In this document: positions 45,076 to 54,323 of the stretch, one piece after another
Layout: every line of letters starts with the position of its first letter
How positions within the stretch are numbered: position 1 is the first letter of the stretch
NCBI RefSeq assembly: GCF_000832125.1
Contig: NZ_JPRK01000011.1
Span: 186,001-250,000, forward strand
DNA length: 64,000 bases
Reading direction: 5' to 3'
From: Flavobacterium hibernum
GTDB lineage: Bacteria > Bacteroidota > Bacteroidia > Flavobacteriales > Flavobacteriaceae
The notes under the pieces: generated by a model
What the model saw: only the letters and a program-made list of their open reading frames with translations
Database searches by the model: none
Told to the model about the DNA's origin: nothing
Position numbers and translations under genes: made by a program

Positions 45076-45414
45076 ATGGCAAAAAACTACTTTTATATTA
45101 CTTTCTTATTGGCATTTTTCTTTACTCTAAGTGTTTCGGCACAAGAGAGTAAGCAATTACCAAAACCTCAAGAGGCAACTACCATTGAGGGATTAAGCTT
45201 GTACCCTAATCCAGTTACTAACGGAAAAGTATATATTTCATCTAAAAATGATTTAGAGAAAGAAATTATTGTTTTTGATGTATTAGGTAAAAAAGTACTT
45301 CAAACACATATCGTTTCAAGAGAATTAAACGTTTCTGATTTAGTTCCTGGCGTTTATATCATCAAAATAAGCGAAGAAAACGCTACTGCAACCCGAAAGC
45401 TCATCATTCGATAA
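45076..45414 (+). CDS. Minimal type IX secretion sorting-domain protein
   Basis: 112 residues from MAKNYFYITFLLAFFFTLSV, a signal peptide ending SAQ. Nearly all the rest is a type A T9SS C-terminal sorting domain: LSLYPNPVTNGKVYI, VFDVLGKKVLQ, LVPGVYIIKI and the basic end ATRKLIIR. No cargo domain precedes it apart from about 20 residues. The start at 45076 is chosen because it begins the signal peptide; the frame is open to 45013 through the preceding terminator. It may be a decoy, a small surface factor or a remnant. Confidence 0.82.
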   Translation: MAKNYFYITFLLAFFFTLSVSAQESKQLPKPQEATTIEGLSLYPNPVTNGKVYISSKNDLEKEIIVFDVLGKKVLQTHIVSRELNVSDLVPGVYIIKISEENATATRKLIIR

Positions 45415-45426
45415 AACATATAAAAA

Positions 45427-45452
45427 AAAAGCTCCTTTCCGGGAGCTTTTTT
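45427..45452 (+). terminator. Intrinsic terminator after the sorting-domain gene
   Basis: AAAAGCTCC and GGGAGCTTTT form a GC-rich stem with a short loop and a T-run. Confidence 0.88.
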
Positions 45453-45520
45453 AGTTTTCAGTCTCAATTTTCAGTCACAGTTTACTTTGCAACTGAAAAC
45501 TGAGACTGAGACTGAAAACT
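45453..45520. repeat. CAGTCTCA-type inverted repeat
   Basis: The left part (AGTTTTCAGTCTCA, from 45453) and right part (ending TGAGACTGAAAACT at 45520) are inverted copies around a spacer. Fragments of the same motif occur near 22441, 23238-23262 and 59502-59520. Confidence 0.65.
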
Positions 45521-45556
45521 TTTTACAATTATACTTACCTTTACACAAAAAAAGTT

Positions 45557-46537
45557 TTGATTACAGCCAACGATATATTTACCATTTCGAGTCAGAAACA
45601 ATTTGAAAAAATAGCACTAAAAGTGTTTCGCTTTCAGCACGAGAATAATCAAGTATATCGCGACTTCTGCGACTTCTTGAAAGTAAATCCGCAACAGGTA
45701 AAATCTTTGGAACAAATTCCATTCTTGCCAATTCAATTTTTCAAGAGTCATAATGTTGTTTCAAATACAAATCCGGCACAAGTTACCTTCACGAGCAGCG
45801 GAACGACAGGAATGATTACAAGTCGTCATTTAGTGACCGATGTTTCCCTGTATGAGGAAAGTTACCGCAGCGGATTTTCGCAATTTTATGGTAACATCGA
45901 AGACTACGTTGTTTTAGCTCTTTTACCGTCTTATCTCGAACGTGAGGGATCTTCGCTTATTTACATGGTCGAAGACTTAATAAAACTATCCAATCAATCT
46001 GATAGTGGGTTTTATTTGCACAATCACGACGACTTAATTAAAAAACTTACCGAATTAGATAAAGCAGGTCAAAATGTCATTTTAATTGGCGTTACATATG
46101 CTTTGCTAGATTTAATAGAAAAACACCAATTTCAACTTCAGAATACCATTATTATGGAAACTGGCGGAATGAAAGGAAAACGCAAAGAAATGATTCGCGA
46201 AGAATTACACGAACAGCTTTGTAAAGGTTTTGGAGTTTCTGCAATTCACTCAGAATATGGAATGACTGAACTTTTAGGACAAGCATATTCTTTAGGCGAA
46301 GGTATTTTCGAATGTCCATCATGGATGAATATCTTGGTTCGCGATCCCGAAGACGCTCTTACTTATGTAAAAGCCGGAAAAACTGGTGGAATCAACGTTA
46401 TTGATTTGGCCAATATCAATTCATGCTCGTTTATTGCGACGCAAGATTTAGGCAAAAAATATCCCAACAACTCTTTCGAGGTATTGGGACGTTTTGATAA
46501 TTCTGATATTCGTGGTTGTAACCTAATGGTTCTTTAA
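45557..46537 (+). CDS. LuxE/PaaK-like acyl-adenylating enzyme, TTG start
   Basis: 326 residues starting at a TTG (45557) and reading ITANDIFTISSQKQFEKIAL. TFTSSGTTGMITSRH is the nucleotide-binding loop of acyl-adenylating enzymes, and IMETGGMKGKRKE and SEYGMTELLGQAY are LuxE-like. The length fits the LuxE acyl-protein synthetase domain rather than full PaaK. It probably activates a carboxylic acid; the substrate is unknown. No ATG precedes this point in frame before the repeat, supporting the TTG. Confidence 0.82.
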   Translation: MITANDIFTISSQKQFEKIALKVFRFQHENNQVYRDFCDFLKVNPQQVKSLEQIPFLPIQFFKSHNVVSNTNPAQVTFTSSGTTGMITSRHLVTDVSLYEESYRSGFSQFYGNIEDYVVLALLPSYLEREGSSLIYMVEDLIKLSNQSDSGFYLHNHDDLIKKLTELDKAGQNVILIGVTYALLDLIEKHQFQLQNTIIMETGGMKGKRKEMIREELHEQLCKGFGVSAIHSEYGMTELLGQAYSLGEGIFECPSWMNILVRDPEDALTYVKAGKTGGINVIDLANINSCSFIATQDLGKKYPNNSFEVLGRFDNSDIRGCNLMVL

Positions 46538-46563
46538 TGTTTAATCGTTTATTTGTTAAAATC

Positions 46564-46591
46564 GTTTAATCGGCTTGAAACCCGATTAAAC
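46564..46591. terminator. Bidirectional hairpin between convergent genes
   Basis: GTTTAATCGG (46564-46573) and CCGATTAAAC (46582-46591) form a 10-bp stem between the LuxE-like gene and tyrS, with T/A-rich flanks. Confidence 0.65.
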
Positions 46592-46609
46592 AATTAACCG
46601 ATTCAACAT

Positions 46610-47905
46610 TTAAACCACTCTTATCACGAAATAATTCTTCTTTCCACTTTGCAACAATACAAACTGATCGTTAATTAAATCATTTGCTGTTAATACAAAA
46701 TCTTCTTTTATTTTTTCTCTATTTACAGAAATTGAATTTGCTGTTAAAGCTCTTCTTGCTTCTCCGTTAGATTTAAAGAAACCTGTTTTTTCGTTTAAAA
46801 CAGTTACAATATCCAATCCGTTTTCTAAATCTGCTTTTGCAATTTCAGCCTGAGGAACTCCGTCAAAAACTTCTAAGAAAGTTTTTTCATCCAACTTCTT
46901 CAAATCTTCCGCTGTAGAATTTCCAAACAAAATATTCGAAGCCTGAATTGCTTTTTCTAATTCTTCTTCAGAATGTACAAAAATGGTAATTTCTTCGGCT
47001 AATTTTTTCTGTAAAACTCTCAAATGTGGAGCAGCTTTATGCTCTTCAATCAAAGCGTCAATTGTTTCTCTATCTAAAAAAGTAAAGATTTTAATATATT
47101 TTTCAGCATCAACATCAGTTGCATTTACCCAAAATTGGTAAAATTTATATACAGATGTTTTATCAGCATCCAACCAAACATTTCCACCTTCAGATTTTCC
47201 AAATTTAGAACCATCTGCTTTTGTAATCAAAGGAGTTGTTAAAGCATACGCTTTAGCATTCTCACCACCCATTCTACGAACTAATTCTGTACCCGTGGTA
47301 ATATTTCCCCATTGGTCAGAACCCCCCATTTGCAAAAGGCAGTTATTGTTTTTATATAAATGATAAAAATCGTATCCTTGAATTAATTGGTATGTAAACT
47401 CCGTAAAAGACATTCCTTCACCTTCACCATTAATTCTCTTTTTTACAGAATCTTTCGCCATCATATAATTTACCGTGATACGTTTTCCAACTTCACGCGC
47501 AAAATCAATAAACGAGAATTCTTTCATCCAATCATAGTTATTTACCATAACTGGAGCATTTGCTTCTTTTGAATTAAAGTCTAGGAAACGAGACAGAACA
47601 CTTTTGATTCCGGCAACGTTTTTAGCCAAAGTTTCTTCGTTCAACAAATTTCTTTCGTCAGATTTTCCAGATGGGTCACCAATCATTCCGGTTGCACCAC
47701 CTACTAAAGCAATTGCTTTATGACCAGTTCTATTTAAATGAACCAATAAAATAATCTGAACCATGCTGCCAATATGCAGCGAATCTGCCGTTGGATCAAA
47801 ACCTATATATGCCGCAGTTACCTCTTTTAGCAATTGTTCTTCCGTTCCTGGCATGCTATCATGGTACAAACCGCGCCACTTTAATTCTTCAACTAGATTC
47901 TTCAT
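46610..47905 (-). CDS. tyrS: Tyrosyl-tRNA synthetase
   Basis: 431 residues from [20 protein letters not shown]. The class I HIGH-type motif is [10 protein letters not shown] and the KMSKS-type motif [24 protein letters not shown] is the tyrosine-binding region, and the C-terminus is an S4-like RNA-binding domain. The frame reads further upstream to 48013, but the extra part has no family match. Confidence 0.96.
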   Translation of the reverse strand: MKNLVEELKWRGLYHDSMPGTEEQLLKEVTAAYIGFDPTADSLHIGSMVQIILLVHLNRTGHKAIALVGGATGMIGDPSGKSDERNLLNEETLAKNVAGIKSVLSRFLDFNSKEANAPVMVNNYDWMKEFSFIDFAREVGKRITVNYMMAKDSVKKRINGEGEGMSFTEFTYQLIQGYDFYHLYKNNNCLLQMGGSDQWGNITTGTELVRRMGGENAKAYALTTPLITKADGSKFGKSEGGNVWLDADKTSVYKFYQFWVNATDVDAEKYIKIFTFLDRETIDALIEEHKAAPHLRVLQKKLAEEITIFVHSEEELEKAIQASNILFGNSTAEDLKKLDEKTFLEVFDGVPQAEIAKADLENGLDIVTVLNEKTGFFKSNGEARRALTANSISVNREKIKEDFVLTANDLINDQFVLLQSGKKNYFVIRVV

Positions 47906-47980
47906 TTTTAAAATATTTTGTGCAAATATAATCAATGACAATGGCAATATCAAAAAGCAATGGCAATAACAAAACAAAAA

Positions 47981-48058
47981 CTCTGAACCTCTGCCACTTT
48001 GAACTTTTCCCAAAAAACCTTTGCAACTTTGAACCTTTGTCTTTTTGCACCTTTAAAC
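47981..48058. repeat. CTTTGCAACTTTGAACCTTT dispersed repeat
   Basis: Several CTTTGAAC/CCTTTGCAAC units between tyrS and the epimerase gene. An inverted version (AGGTTCAAAGTTGCAAAGTG) occurs before leuS at 58466-58497. Confidence 0.55.
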
Positions 48059-48079
48059 CAAAATCGGTATATTTACAAA

Positions 48080-49081
48080 ATGGTATTAGTAACTGGAGGC
48101 ACAGGTTTAGTTGGCGCGCATTTATTGCTTCATTTAATTGAAAATGAACAAAATGTTCGGGCTATTTACCGAAATCAAACTAATATCCAAAAAACAAAAT
48201 CGGTTTTTGAATTGTATAAAAAAGCTGATTTGTTCGACAAAATCAATTGGCTTGAAGCCGATATTTTGGATGTTCCTTCTCTCGAAACTGCTTTTATCAA
48301 CGTTGATTATGTATATCATTGCGCCGCATTAATTTCATTTGATCCCAAAGATGAAGAGGCGCTTCGAAAGACAAATATTGAAGGAACGGCCAATATGGTC
48401 AACTTTTCAATTGCAAAAGGCATTAAGAAATTCTGCTATGTAAGTTCTATCGCGGCTTTGGGAGATTTAGCACAACACGAAGTATCTATTACTGAAGAAA
48501 CTGATTGGAATCCCGAAAAACCGCACAGTGATTATGCTATTTCTAAATACGGAGCGGAAATGGAAGTTTGGCGCGGACTTCAAGAAGGTTTAGATGTTAT
48601 TATTGTAAATCCGGGTGTTATTCTGGGACCAATTCCTACAACAAAAATTTTCGATGAAGGCAGCAACGAATTGTATAGAAAAGTCGCCAACGGATTACCC
48701 TTTTACACTTTAGGAAGCACTGGTGTTATTACTGTAAATGATGTAGTAAAAATCATGCTTGAATTAATGAAAAGGGACATCAAAAACGAACGCTTTACTT
48801 TAATTGCGGACAATATTGTTTTTAGAGATCTTCTCAATACAATTGCCGATACCTTAAAAGTAAAAAGACCAAGCATTCATGCAAAGCCACTATTCATGAA
48901 CTTTCTTTGGATTGCAGATTTAATATTCTCTACTTTATTCTTTCAAAAAAGGCGTTTTACAAAAGCGACCGCAAAAGCTTCTTACTCTACAAGCTTGTAT
49001 GCTAATGAAAAAATAAAAACCGCTCTAGGAACGGTTTTTTTAGATGTACATCAGTACATAAAAGATACTTCAAAACTATAG
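48080..49081 (+). CDS. NAD-dependent epimerase/dehydratase (extended SDR)
   Basis: 333 residues from MVLVTGGTGLVGAHLL, the SDR glycine loop; I use this start because the longer frame (to 47999) runs through a dispersed repeat. YAISKYGAEMEVWRG holds the YxxxK catalytic pair and NPGVILGP follows. The protein resembles dihydroflavonol-reductase-like oxidoreductases; substrate unknown. It is convergent with the DUF4296 gene, stops 2 nt apart. Confidence 0.88.
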   Translation: MVLVTGGTGLVGAHLLLHLIENEQNVRAIYRNQTNIQKTKSVFELYKKADLFDKINWLEADILDVPSLETAFINVDYVYHCAALISFDPKDEEALRKTNIEGTANMVNFSIAKGIKKFCYVSSIAALGDLAQHEVSITEETDWNPEKPHSDYAISKYGAEMEVWRGLQEGLDVIIVNPGVILGPIPTTKIFDEGSNELYRKVANGLPFYTLGSTGVITVNDVVKIMLELMKRDIKNERFTLIADNIVFRDLLNTIADTLKVKRPSIHAKPLFMNFLWIADLIFSTLFFQKRRFTKATAKASYSTSLYANEKIKTALGTVFLDVHQYIKDTSKL

Positions 49082-49083
49082 AA

Positions 49084-49554
49084 CTATTTTTTTGACTGTA
49101 TTATTTTTCTTATTGAATCAACATTTACTTGCTTCATAACGGCCTTAAGAAAATCTTTATTAACCACTTTTTTCTCTTTAGCTTTTAATTTTAAAGCTTT
49201 TTTCTCTTCAATCTTTACAATTGAATCGACTGCACGCTGTTCAACCGCTAATCTTTTTCCAATTTGATCAAACATATCTTTATAGTTATCATAATCTGCA
49301 GCATAATACATATTACTTTGCGCAAACTGTAAACTATCCACTTTATATTTTTTCAAAATAAACTTCGTTGCATTTGTTTCACTAGAATCTATCGAAGCTG
49401 GATTTTGATATTTCATGGCTTCCAAAAGAGAAAGATCATACATAATATCAATCATTTTCTCTTTCTCAATAAGTTTTGCAGGTTGTTTGACCAACTCTTT
49501 TTTACAACTTACAGAAAGAAACAAAACCAATACTATAACTATCCAATTTTTCAT
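49084..49554 (-). CDS. DUF4296 lipoprotein
   Basis: 156 residues. The lipobox is FLSVSCKK. IEKEKMIDIMYDLSLLEAM, TNATKFILKKYKVDSLQFAQSN and YYAADYDNYKDMFDQ match DUF4296, found in Bacteroidota envelope proteins. The C-terminal third is a charged helix (EEKKALKLKAKEKK). It is 9 nt after the dihydroorotase gene on the same strand. Function unknown. Confidence 0.87.
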   Translation of the reverse strand: MKNWIVIVLVLFLSVSCKKELVKQPAKLIEKEKMIDIMYDLSLLEAMKYQNPASIDSSETNATKFILKKYKVDSLQFAQSNMYYAADYDNYKDMFDQIGKRLAVEQRAVDSIVKIEEKKALKLKAKEKKVVNKDFLKAVMKQVNVDSIRKIIQSKK

Positions 49555-49563
49555 TTCAGCTTT

Positions 49564-50910
49564 TTATCTATCAAACAATAATCGTTTTCCTGCGCGAATA
49601 TCTTTTACTTTAAAATTATTGTAAACCATTTCACCGTTTACAAAAGTATGTGTAATTCTCGATTTAAAAGTATAATTCTCAAAAGGAGACCATCCGCATT
49701 TTGCTAAAATATTTTCGGGTTTCACACTCCAAGGCAAACTAGGATTCACGATAACTAAATCTGCAAAATATCCTTCTTTAATAAAACCTCTTTTCTCTAT
49801 TTTAAAAATCTTCGCAGGATTATGACACATTTTTTCCACGATTTTCTCTACAGAGATCTTCCCTTGATGATGCGCCTCAAACATTGCAACAACTGCATGC
49901 TGAACAAGCGGACCTCCAGAAGGCGCTTTTAAGTAGGATTGCATTTTTTCTTCTTTTGTATGAGGAGCGTGATCTGTAGCAATTACATCGATACGTCCGT
50001 CATTCAAAGCTTCCCAAAGTGCTTTTCTATCATTTGCTGTTTTTACAGCAGGATTCCATTTAATGAAATTTCCTTTTTTTTTATAATCTTCATCTGTAAA
50101 CCAAAGATGATGCACACAAACCTCAGCAGTGATTTTTTTATCTTCTAACGGAATTTTATTAGTAAACAATTCCATTTCTTTTGCTGTCGAAAGATGAAAA
50201 ATATGCAAACGCGCTCCTGTTTTTTTCGCTAAAGCAACTGCTTTTGAAGACGATAAATAACACGCCTCCTCACTACGAATTAAATGATGCGCCGTTACCG
50301 GAATATCATCTCCATACTCTTCTTTAAACTTAGCAAGATTTTCCTGAATCGTAGTTTCATCTTCACAATGAACCGCAATTAACATTGGCGTACTTGAGAA
50401 TATTTTTTCTAAAGTAGCTTCGTTATCAACCAACATATTTCCGGTTGATGAACCAAGAAAAATTTTAATTCCTGCAACATTCTTAGGGTTTGTTTTTAGA
50501 ACTTCTTCAAGATTATCATTGGTCGCTCCCATCATAAACGAATAATTCGCAAATGATTTTACGGCAGCTATTTGATATTTATCTTCTAATATTTCCTGAG
50601 TTACAGCATTTGGAACTGTATTAGGCTGTTCGATAAATGAAGTAATTCCTCCAGCAACCGCAGCTCTTGATTCTGACTCAATATCGCCTTTGTGTGTTAA
50701 ACCAGGTTCTCTAAAATGCACCTGATCATCAATTGCACCCGGAATTAAATAACTCCCTTCTGCATCAATCACCTTACAATCAGATGATTTCAAACTTATA
50801 CTGTCTGCCACTTCAACAATTAAGTCGTTTTCAATTAAGACATCTCCTTCAAAAATAGATCCTTCGTTTACTATTTTAGCATTCTTTATTAAAATCCTGT
50901 TCATCGCCAT
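49564..50910 (-). CDS. pyrC: Dihydroorotase
   Basis: 448 residues. The first metal-site motif is DDQVHFREPGLTHKG; the carbamylated Lys is in VAGIKIFLGSSTGNM; later histidines are in HHLIRSEEACY and the final metal Asp in VIATDHAPHTKEEK. It closes carbamoyl-aspartate to dihydroorotate in pyrimidine synthesis. The start is MAMNRILIKNAK; an alternative ATG two codons later is equally possible. It belongs to a three-gene minus-strand run with the mannosyltransferase-like and DUF4296 genes. Confidence 0.94.
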   Translation of the reverse strand: MAMNRILIKNAKIVNEGSIFEGDVLIENDLIVEVADSISLKSSDCKVIDAEGSYLIPGAIDDQVHFREPGLTHKGDIESESRAAVAGGITSFIEQPNTVPNAVTQEILEDKYQIAAVKSFANYSFMMGATNDNLEEVLKTNPKNVAGIKIFLGSSTGNMLVDNEATLEKIFSSTPMLIAVHCEDETTIQENLAKFKEEYGDDIPVTAHHLIRSEEACYLSSSKAVALAKKTGARLHIFHLSTAKEMELFTNKIPLEDKKITAEVCVHHLWFTDEDYKKKGNFIKWNPAVKTANDRKALWEALNDGRIDVIATDHAPHTKEEKMQSYLKAPSGGPLVQHAVVAMFEAHHQGKISVEKIVEKMCHNPAKIFKIEKRGFIKEGYFADLVIVNPSLPWSVKPENILAKCGWSPFENYTFKSRITHTFVNGEMVYNNFKVKDIRAGKRLLFDR

Positions 50911-50918
50911 GTGTGGTA

Positions 50919-51644
50919 TTATAAGGTATTGAATAATTTTTTTAATCTTAATGAAATTACACCAAGAATAGCTTCTTTGATAATAGCATTACTCATTTTT
51001 GAAACTCCTTTTGTTCTATCTGTAAAGATAATAGGAACCTCTTTAATTTCAAATTTGGCACAATAAGTCCTGTACTTCATTTCGATTTGGAAAGCATAAC
51101 CAACAAATTTAATTTTGTTTAGATTGATTTTTTCTAAAACCTCTCTTTTATAACAAACAAAACCTGCAGTTGCATCATGAATTTTCATTCCGGTAATAAA
51201 CTTTACATAAACTGATGCAAAATAAGACATCAAAACACGACTTAACGGCCAGTTTACAACATTTACACCAGTAACATAACGTGATCCAATAGCTAAATCT
51301 GCTCCACCAAAATGGCAAGCATCAAATAGTTTTTCAAGATCGTTGGGGTTATGTGAAAAATCGGCATCCATTTCAAAAATGAAATCATATTTACGTTCCA
51401 AAGCCCATTTAAAACCGTGAACATAAGCAGTACCTAATCCAGATTTTTTGGCTCTTTTTTCTAAAAATAACCTGTCTGGAAATTCTTCCTGCAATGCAAC
51501 CACTTTATTAGCGGTAAAATCCGGCGAATTATCATCAATTATTAAAAGATGAAAAGGTTTATGTTGCGAAAGTACAGCTCTAACTATACTTTCAATATTT
51601 TCAATTTCGTTATAAGTGGGGATTATGACAATACAATCATTCAT
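50919..51644 (-). CDS. Polyprenol monophosphomannose synthase-like GT2 glycosyltransferase
   Basis: 241 residues from MNDCIVIIPTYNEIENIES. IIDDNSPDFT and FIFEMDADFSHNPNDLEKL are GT2 donor-binding motifs; IGSRYVTGVNVVNWPLSRVLMSYFASV and DATAGFVCYKREVL match the DPM1-like subgroup. It probably transfers mannose or glucose to undecaprenyl/dolichyl phosphate at the membrane. It is 9 nt upstream of the dihydroorotase gene. Confidence 0.88.
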   Translation of the reverse strand: MNDCIVIIPTYNEIENIESIVRAVLSQHKPFHLLIIDDNSPDFTANKVVALQEEFPDRLFLEKRAKKSGLGTAYVHGFKWALERKYDFIFEMDADFSHNPNDLEKLFDACHFGGADLAIGSRYVTGVNVVNWPLSRVLMSYFASVYVKFITGMKIHDATAGFVCYKREVLEKINLNKIKFVGYAFQIEMKYRTYCAKFEIKEVPIIFTDRTKGVSKMSNAIIKEAILGVISLRLKKLFNTL

Positions 51645-51734
51645 TTTTCTGAGTAATTTCATCGCAAAAGTAAACTTTTTATAGCATTTGATTCATAATA
51701 AATATATAATAAAAGTATTGAGACAAAAAATTAC

Positions 51735-51742
51735 TAATTTTG
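51735..51742 (+). promoter_or_regulatory. -7 box of the DUF4271-hemD operon
   Basis: TAATTTTG matches TAnnTTTG, 7 bases before the ATG, implying a very short leader or near-leaderless mRNA. Confidence 0.55.
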
Positions 51743-51749
51743 CATCGCT

Positions 51750-52418
51750 ATGATTGAACAACTTCATCCCCGAATTCTGGAAAACAAAGACTGGGCTACG
51801 CTTTTATTCGTAGTTACCTTTGCTGTTGTTGCTATGACAAAATCAGCTTATGAAACTAGATTTAGCGAATTCAGCAAACTAATTTTCTCAGACAAATACG
51901 CTAAAATTTATAGAGATAACAACCATCTTAAAAGTAGTTTTACTGTTGGTTTATTCTTTGTCCAAATTGTTTCTTATGCATTCTTCATTCAATTGACTAT
52001 GCATATTTTTGGATACGCCTCAAAAACAGACTGGGTTCTCTTTATTCAGATCGCTACATTTTTGCTATACTTTATTCTAGGAAAGTTTTTAATTGAAAAA
52101 ATTGTAGCAACTTCTTTTAATATTGATGAATTTGCAGACCTTTTTAACTTACAAAAAGTAACTTACAGAACTTATATTGGCGTTTTAATCCTTCCTATTA
52201 ATGCAGTTTTGTTTTATTATGACAATATTCCGAAAATTATACCGCTAGCAATCATAGGTATTTCGCTGTGTATTAGCCTCTACTCATATTATATTTCAAT
52301 AAAAACGTATCAAAATGCAATAATCAGTAAGTTATTTTATTTTATTTTATATCTTTGCGCTCTTGAAATAGCCCCTTATTATTTCATGTATTATTGGATT
52401 ACAAAAGAGGCGGCTTAG
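51750..52418 (+). CDS. DUF4271 membrane protein
   Basis: 222 residues with about six hydrophobic helices; LIFSDKYAKIYRDNNHLKSS and FFVQIVSYAFFIQL near the start, and ending EIAPYYFMYYWITKEA, match DUF4271. The gene is regularly found directly before hemD in Bacteroidota, as here; the stop is 14 bases before the hemD ATG. A role in heme supply is conjecture. Confidence 0.87.
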   Translation: MIEQLHPRILENKDWATLLFVVTFAVVAMTKSAYETRFSEFSKLIFSDKYAKIYRDNNHLKSSFTVGLFFVQIVSYAFFIQLTMHIFGYASKTDWVLFIQIATFLLYFILGKFLIEKIVATSFNIDEFADLFNLQKVTYRTYIGVLILPINAVLFYYDNIPKIIPLAIIGISLCISLYSYYISIKTYQNAIISKLFYFILYLCALEIAPYYFMYYWITKEAA

Positions 52419-52432
52419 TAAATGTTTATAAT

Positions 52433-53182
52433 ATGAAAGTGAAAACAATTTTGGTGTCACAGCCTGAACCTAAAGTGGAAAATTCTCCTTACTTTGAGCT
52501 CCAACAAAAACACAAAATAAAAATTGATTTCAGACCATTTATTCATGTGGAAGGGGTTAATGCAAAAGAGATTCGATTACAAAAAATCGATCTTAATCAC
52601 TATACTGCCATAATTTTGACGAGCCGTAATGCGGTAGATCACTTTTTTAGAGTAGCTGATGAAATGCGTTATAAAGTTCCTGAAGGATTGAAATATTTTT
52701 GTCAATCTGAAGCAGTTGCGTTTTACCTACAAAAATATGTAGTATACAGAAAGCGTAAGATTTATGTGGGAGCAAAAGATTTTGCAGATTTATCTCCGCT
52801 TATCAAAAAATATAAGGACGAAAAATTCTTACTACCAGCATCTGATCAATTAAATGCAGATGCACCTATCACTTTAAACAATCTAAAAGTAGACTGGGCT
52901 CAAGCTGTTTTTTACAAAACCGTAATGAGTGACTTATCTGATCTTGCTGATGTTTATTATGATGTTTTAGCTTTTTTCAGTCCAACCGGAATCAAATCGT
53001 TGTTTAAAAACTTCCCTGATTTCAAACAAAACGATACCAGAATTGCTGTTTTTGGAAGCACTACTCAAAAAGAAGCTCTTGATCATGGTTTAAGAATCGA
53101 TATTCTTGCTCCAACTCCTGAAACTCCTTCGATGACAATGGCTTTAGAAAAATATATCGCAGAAGCAAACAAAGGAAAATAA
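52433..53182 (+). CDS. hemD: Uroporphyrinogen-III synthase
   Basis: 249 residues from MKVKTILVSQPEPKVENSPY; the frame opens at 52394 inside the DUF4271 gene, so the downstream ATG is chosen. AIILTSRNAVDHFF and FFSPTGIKSLF are family motifs of the two-domain synthase; IAVFGSTTQKEALDHG is the C-terminal loop. It cyclises hydroxymethylbilane in tetrapyrrole synthesis. Confidence 0.9.
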   Translation: MKVKTILVSQPEPKVENSPYFELQQKHKIKIDFRPFIHVEGVNAKEIRLQKIDLNHYTAIILTSRNAVDHFFRVADEMRYKVPEGLKYFCQSEAVAFYLQKYVVYRKRKIYVGAKDFADLSPLIKKYKDEKFLLPASDQLNADAPITLNNLKVDWAQAVFYKTVMSDLSDLADVYYDVLAFFSPTGIKSLFKNFPDFKQNDTRIAVFGSTTQKEALDHGLRIDILAPTPETPSMTMALEKYIAEANKGK

Positions 53183-53279
53183 TCCTTCAAAATATTCAAT
53201 TTTTAAAATTCCAAATTTCAGCTTTATTGTTGAGATTTGGATTTTTTATTTTTAAAGTATTCACATCAACATTTTTCTC

Positions 53280-53297
53280 TCACGGTTGAAACCGTGA
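53280..53297. repeat. TCACGGTT-GA-AACCGTGA palindrome
   Basis: A perfect 8-bp inverted repeat with a 2-base centre in the 269-base gap before the Lrp gene. An imperfect terminator-like structure precedes it at about 53209-53256. Family or operator function is unknown. Confidence 0.5.
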
Positions 53298-53451
53298 ACT
53301 ACAAACTAAAACACTACAAAACTCCAATTATCACTCAATTATTGGAATTTGGAATTTCAAGAATTGTAATTTTATTTTCACAGCATTTTCATTACATTTG
53401 ATTTCTAACTAAAACCCAATTAACTAAAATTAGTTTCAAATCACAACCCAA

Positions 53452-53922
53452 ATGAAAATTAACTCCCTAATTATTGAAATTGACGGTATCGACAAAGAAA
53501 TCTTACGCTATTTAATGGATGATGCTCGAAAACCTATTTTACAAATCGCAAATAAAATAGGCATTTCTGGAGCTGCAATACATCAACGCTTAAAGAAACT
53601 AGAACAATCTGGCGTAATATCCGGTTCTAAATTTACCGTAAACCCAAAAGTTTTAGGATATAACACAATGGCATTCATTGGCGTTTACCTTGATAAAGCT
53701 TCAAGAAACTCTGAAGCTGTAAAAGATTTAAAGAAAATACCTGAAGTTCTGGAATGTCATTATACCACAGGAAACTGGTCTGTTTTAATAAAAATCATCT
53801 GTCGTGATAACGAACACTTAATGCAGCTTTTAAATACCAAAATTCAAGCTATTGAAGGTGTTTCAAGAACTGAAACTTTCATTTCATTAGATCAACAAAT
53901 TGACAGACAGATTCAACTATAA
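53452..53922 (+). CDS. Lrp/AsnC family transcriptional regulator
   Basis: 156 residues. The N-terminal winged helix (about 8-65) has EILRYLMDDARKPILQIANK and ISGAAIHQRLKKLEQSGVI. The C-terminal RAM/ligand domain (about 75-150) has YTTGNWSVLIKI. It likely senses an amino acid. The isolated gene location gives no clear target. Confidence 0.92.
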   Translation: MKINSLIIEIDGIDKEILRYLMDDARKPILQIANKIGISGAAIHQRLKKLEQSGVISGSKFTVNPKVLGYNTMAFIGVYLDKASRNSEAVKDLKKIPEVLECHYTTGNWSVLIKIICRDNEHLMQLLNTKIQAIEGVSRTETFISLDQQIDRQIQL

Positions 53923-53967
53923 ATTAGAAAATGTGGCAAATAGAAAATTAGACAATTTTAAAACACT

Positions 53968-54240
53968 ATGACAAATATTAGAACCGAAATTAAAACTTTA
54001 GTGTTTTTTGTTGCTTATTTCGCAACAGTCTTCATTTGTACCAAATTAGACCCTGGAGGTCCGTGTACACCAGGTATGGGTGGCGCTTTGTTATTTCTCT
54101 CCATTCCGATAAGCCTTATTTATTTGATAATTCTTTTTTACAAATTATACAAATCAGAAGACCGACAATACCTAAACTCTATCTACATCTTGACAGGAAT
54201 ATGGATTTTATTTTTCTTTCTTTTAAAATTAAACGTATAA
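53968..54240 (+). CDS. Hypothetical membrane protein, 90 residues
   Basis: Three hydrophobic segments (about 9-24, 40-60 and 72-86) surround a CTKLDPGGPCTPGMGG loop with two Cys. Not recognised. It ends at a CCCGACAGG-type terminator. Confidence 0.6.
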   Translation: MTNIRTEIKTLVFFVAYFATVFICTKLDPGGPCTPGMGGALLFLSIPISLIYLIILFYKLYKSEDRQYLNSIYILTGIWILFFFLLKLNV

Positions 54241-54254
54241 ACCCTAAAAACAAC

Positions 54255-54287
54255 AAACCCGACAGGTTTTAAAAACCAGTCGGGTTT
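54255..54287. terminator. CCCGACAGGTTT-type bidirectional terminator
   Basis: AAACCCGACAGGTTTT and its near-perfect inverted copy form a long stem between convergent genes; same family as 23198-23230. Confidence 0.85.
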
Positions 54288-54323
54288 AGCAAATTATCTC
54301 ATTGACTAAATTATCTCATTAAA

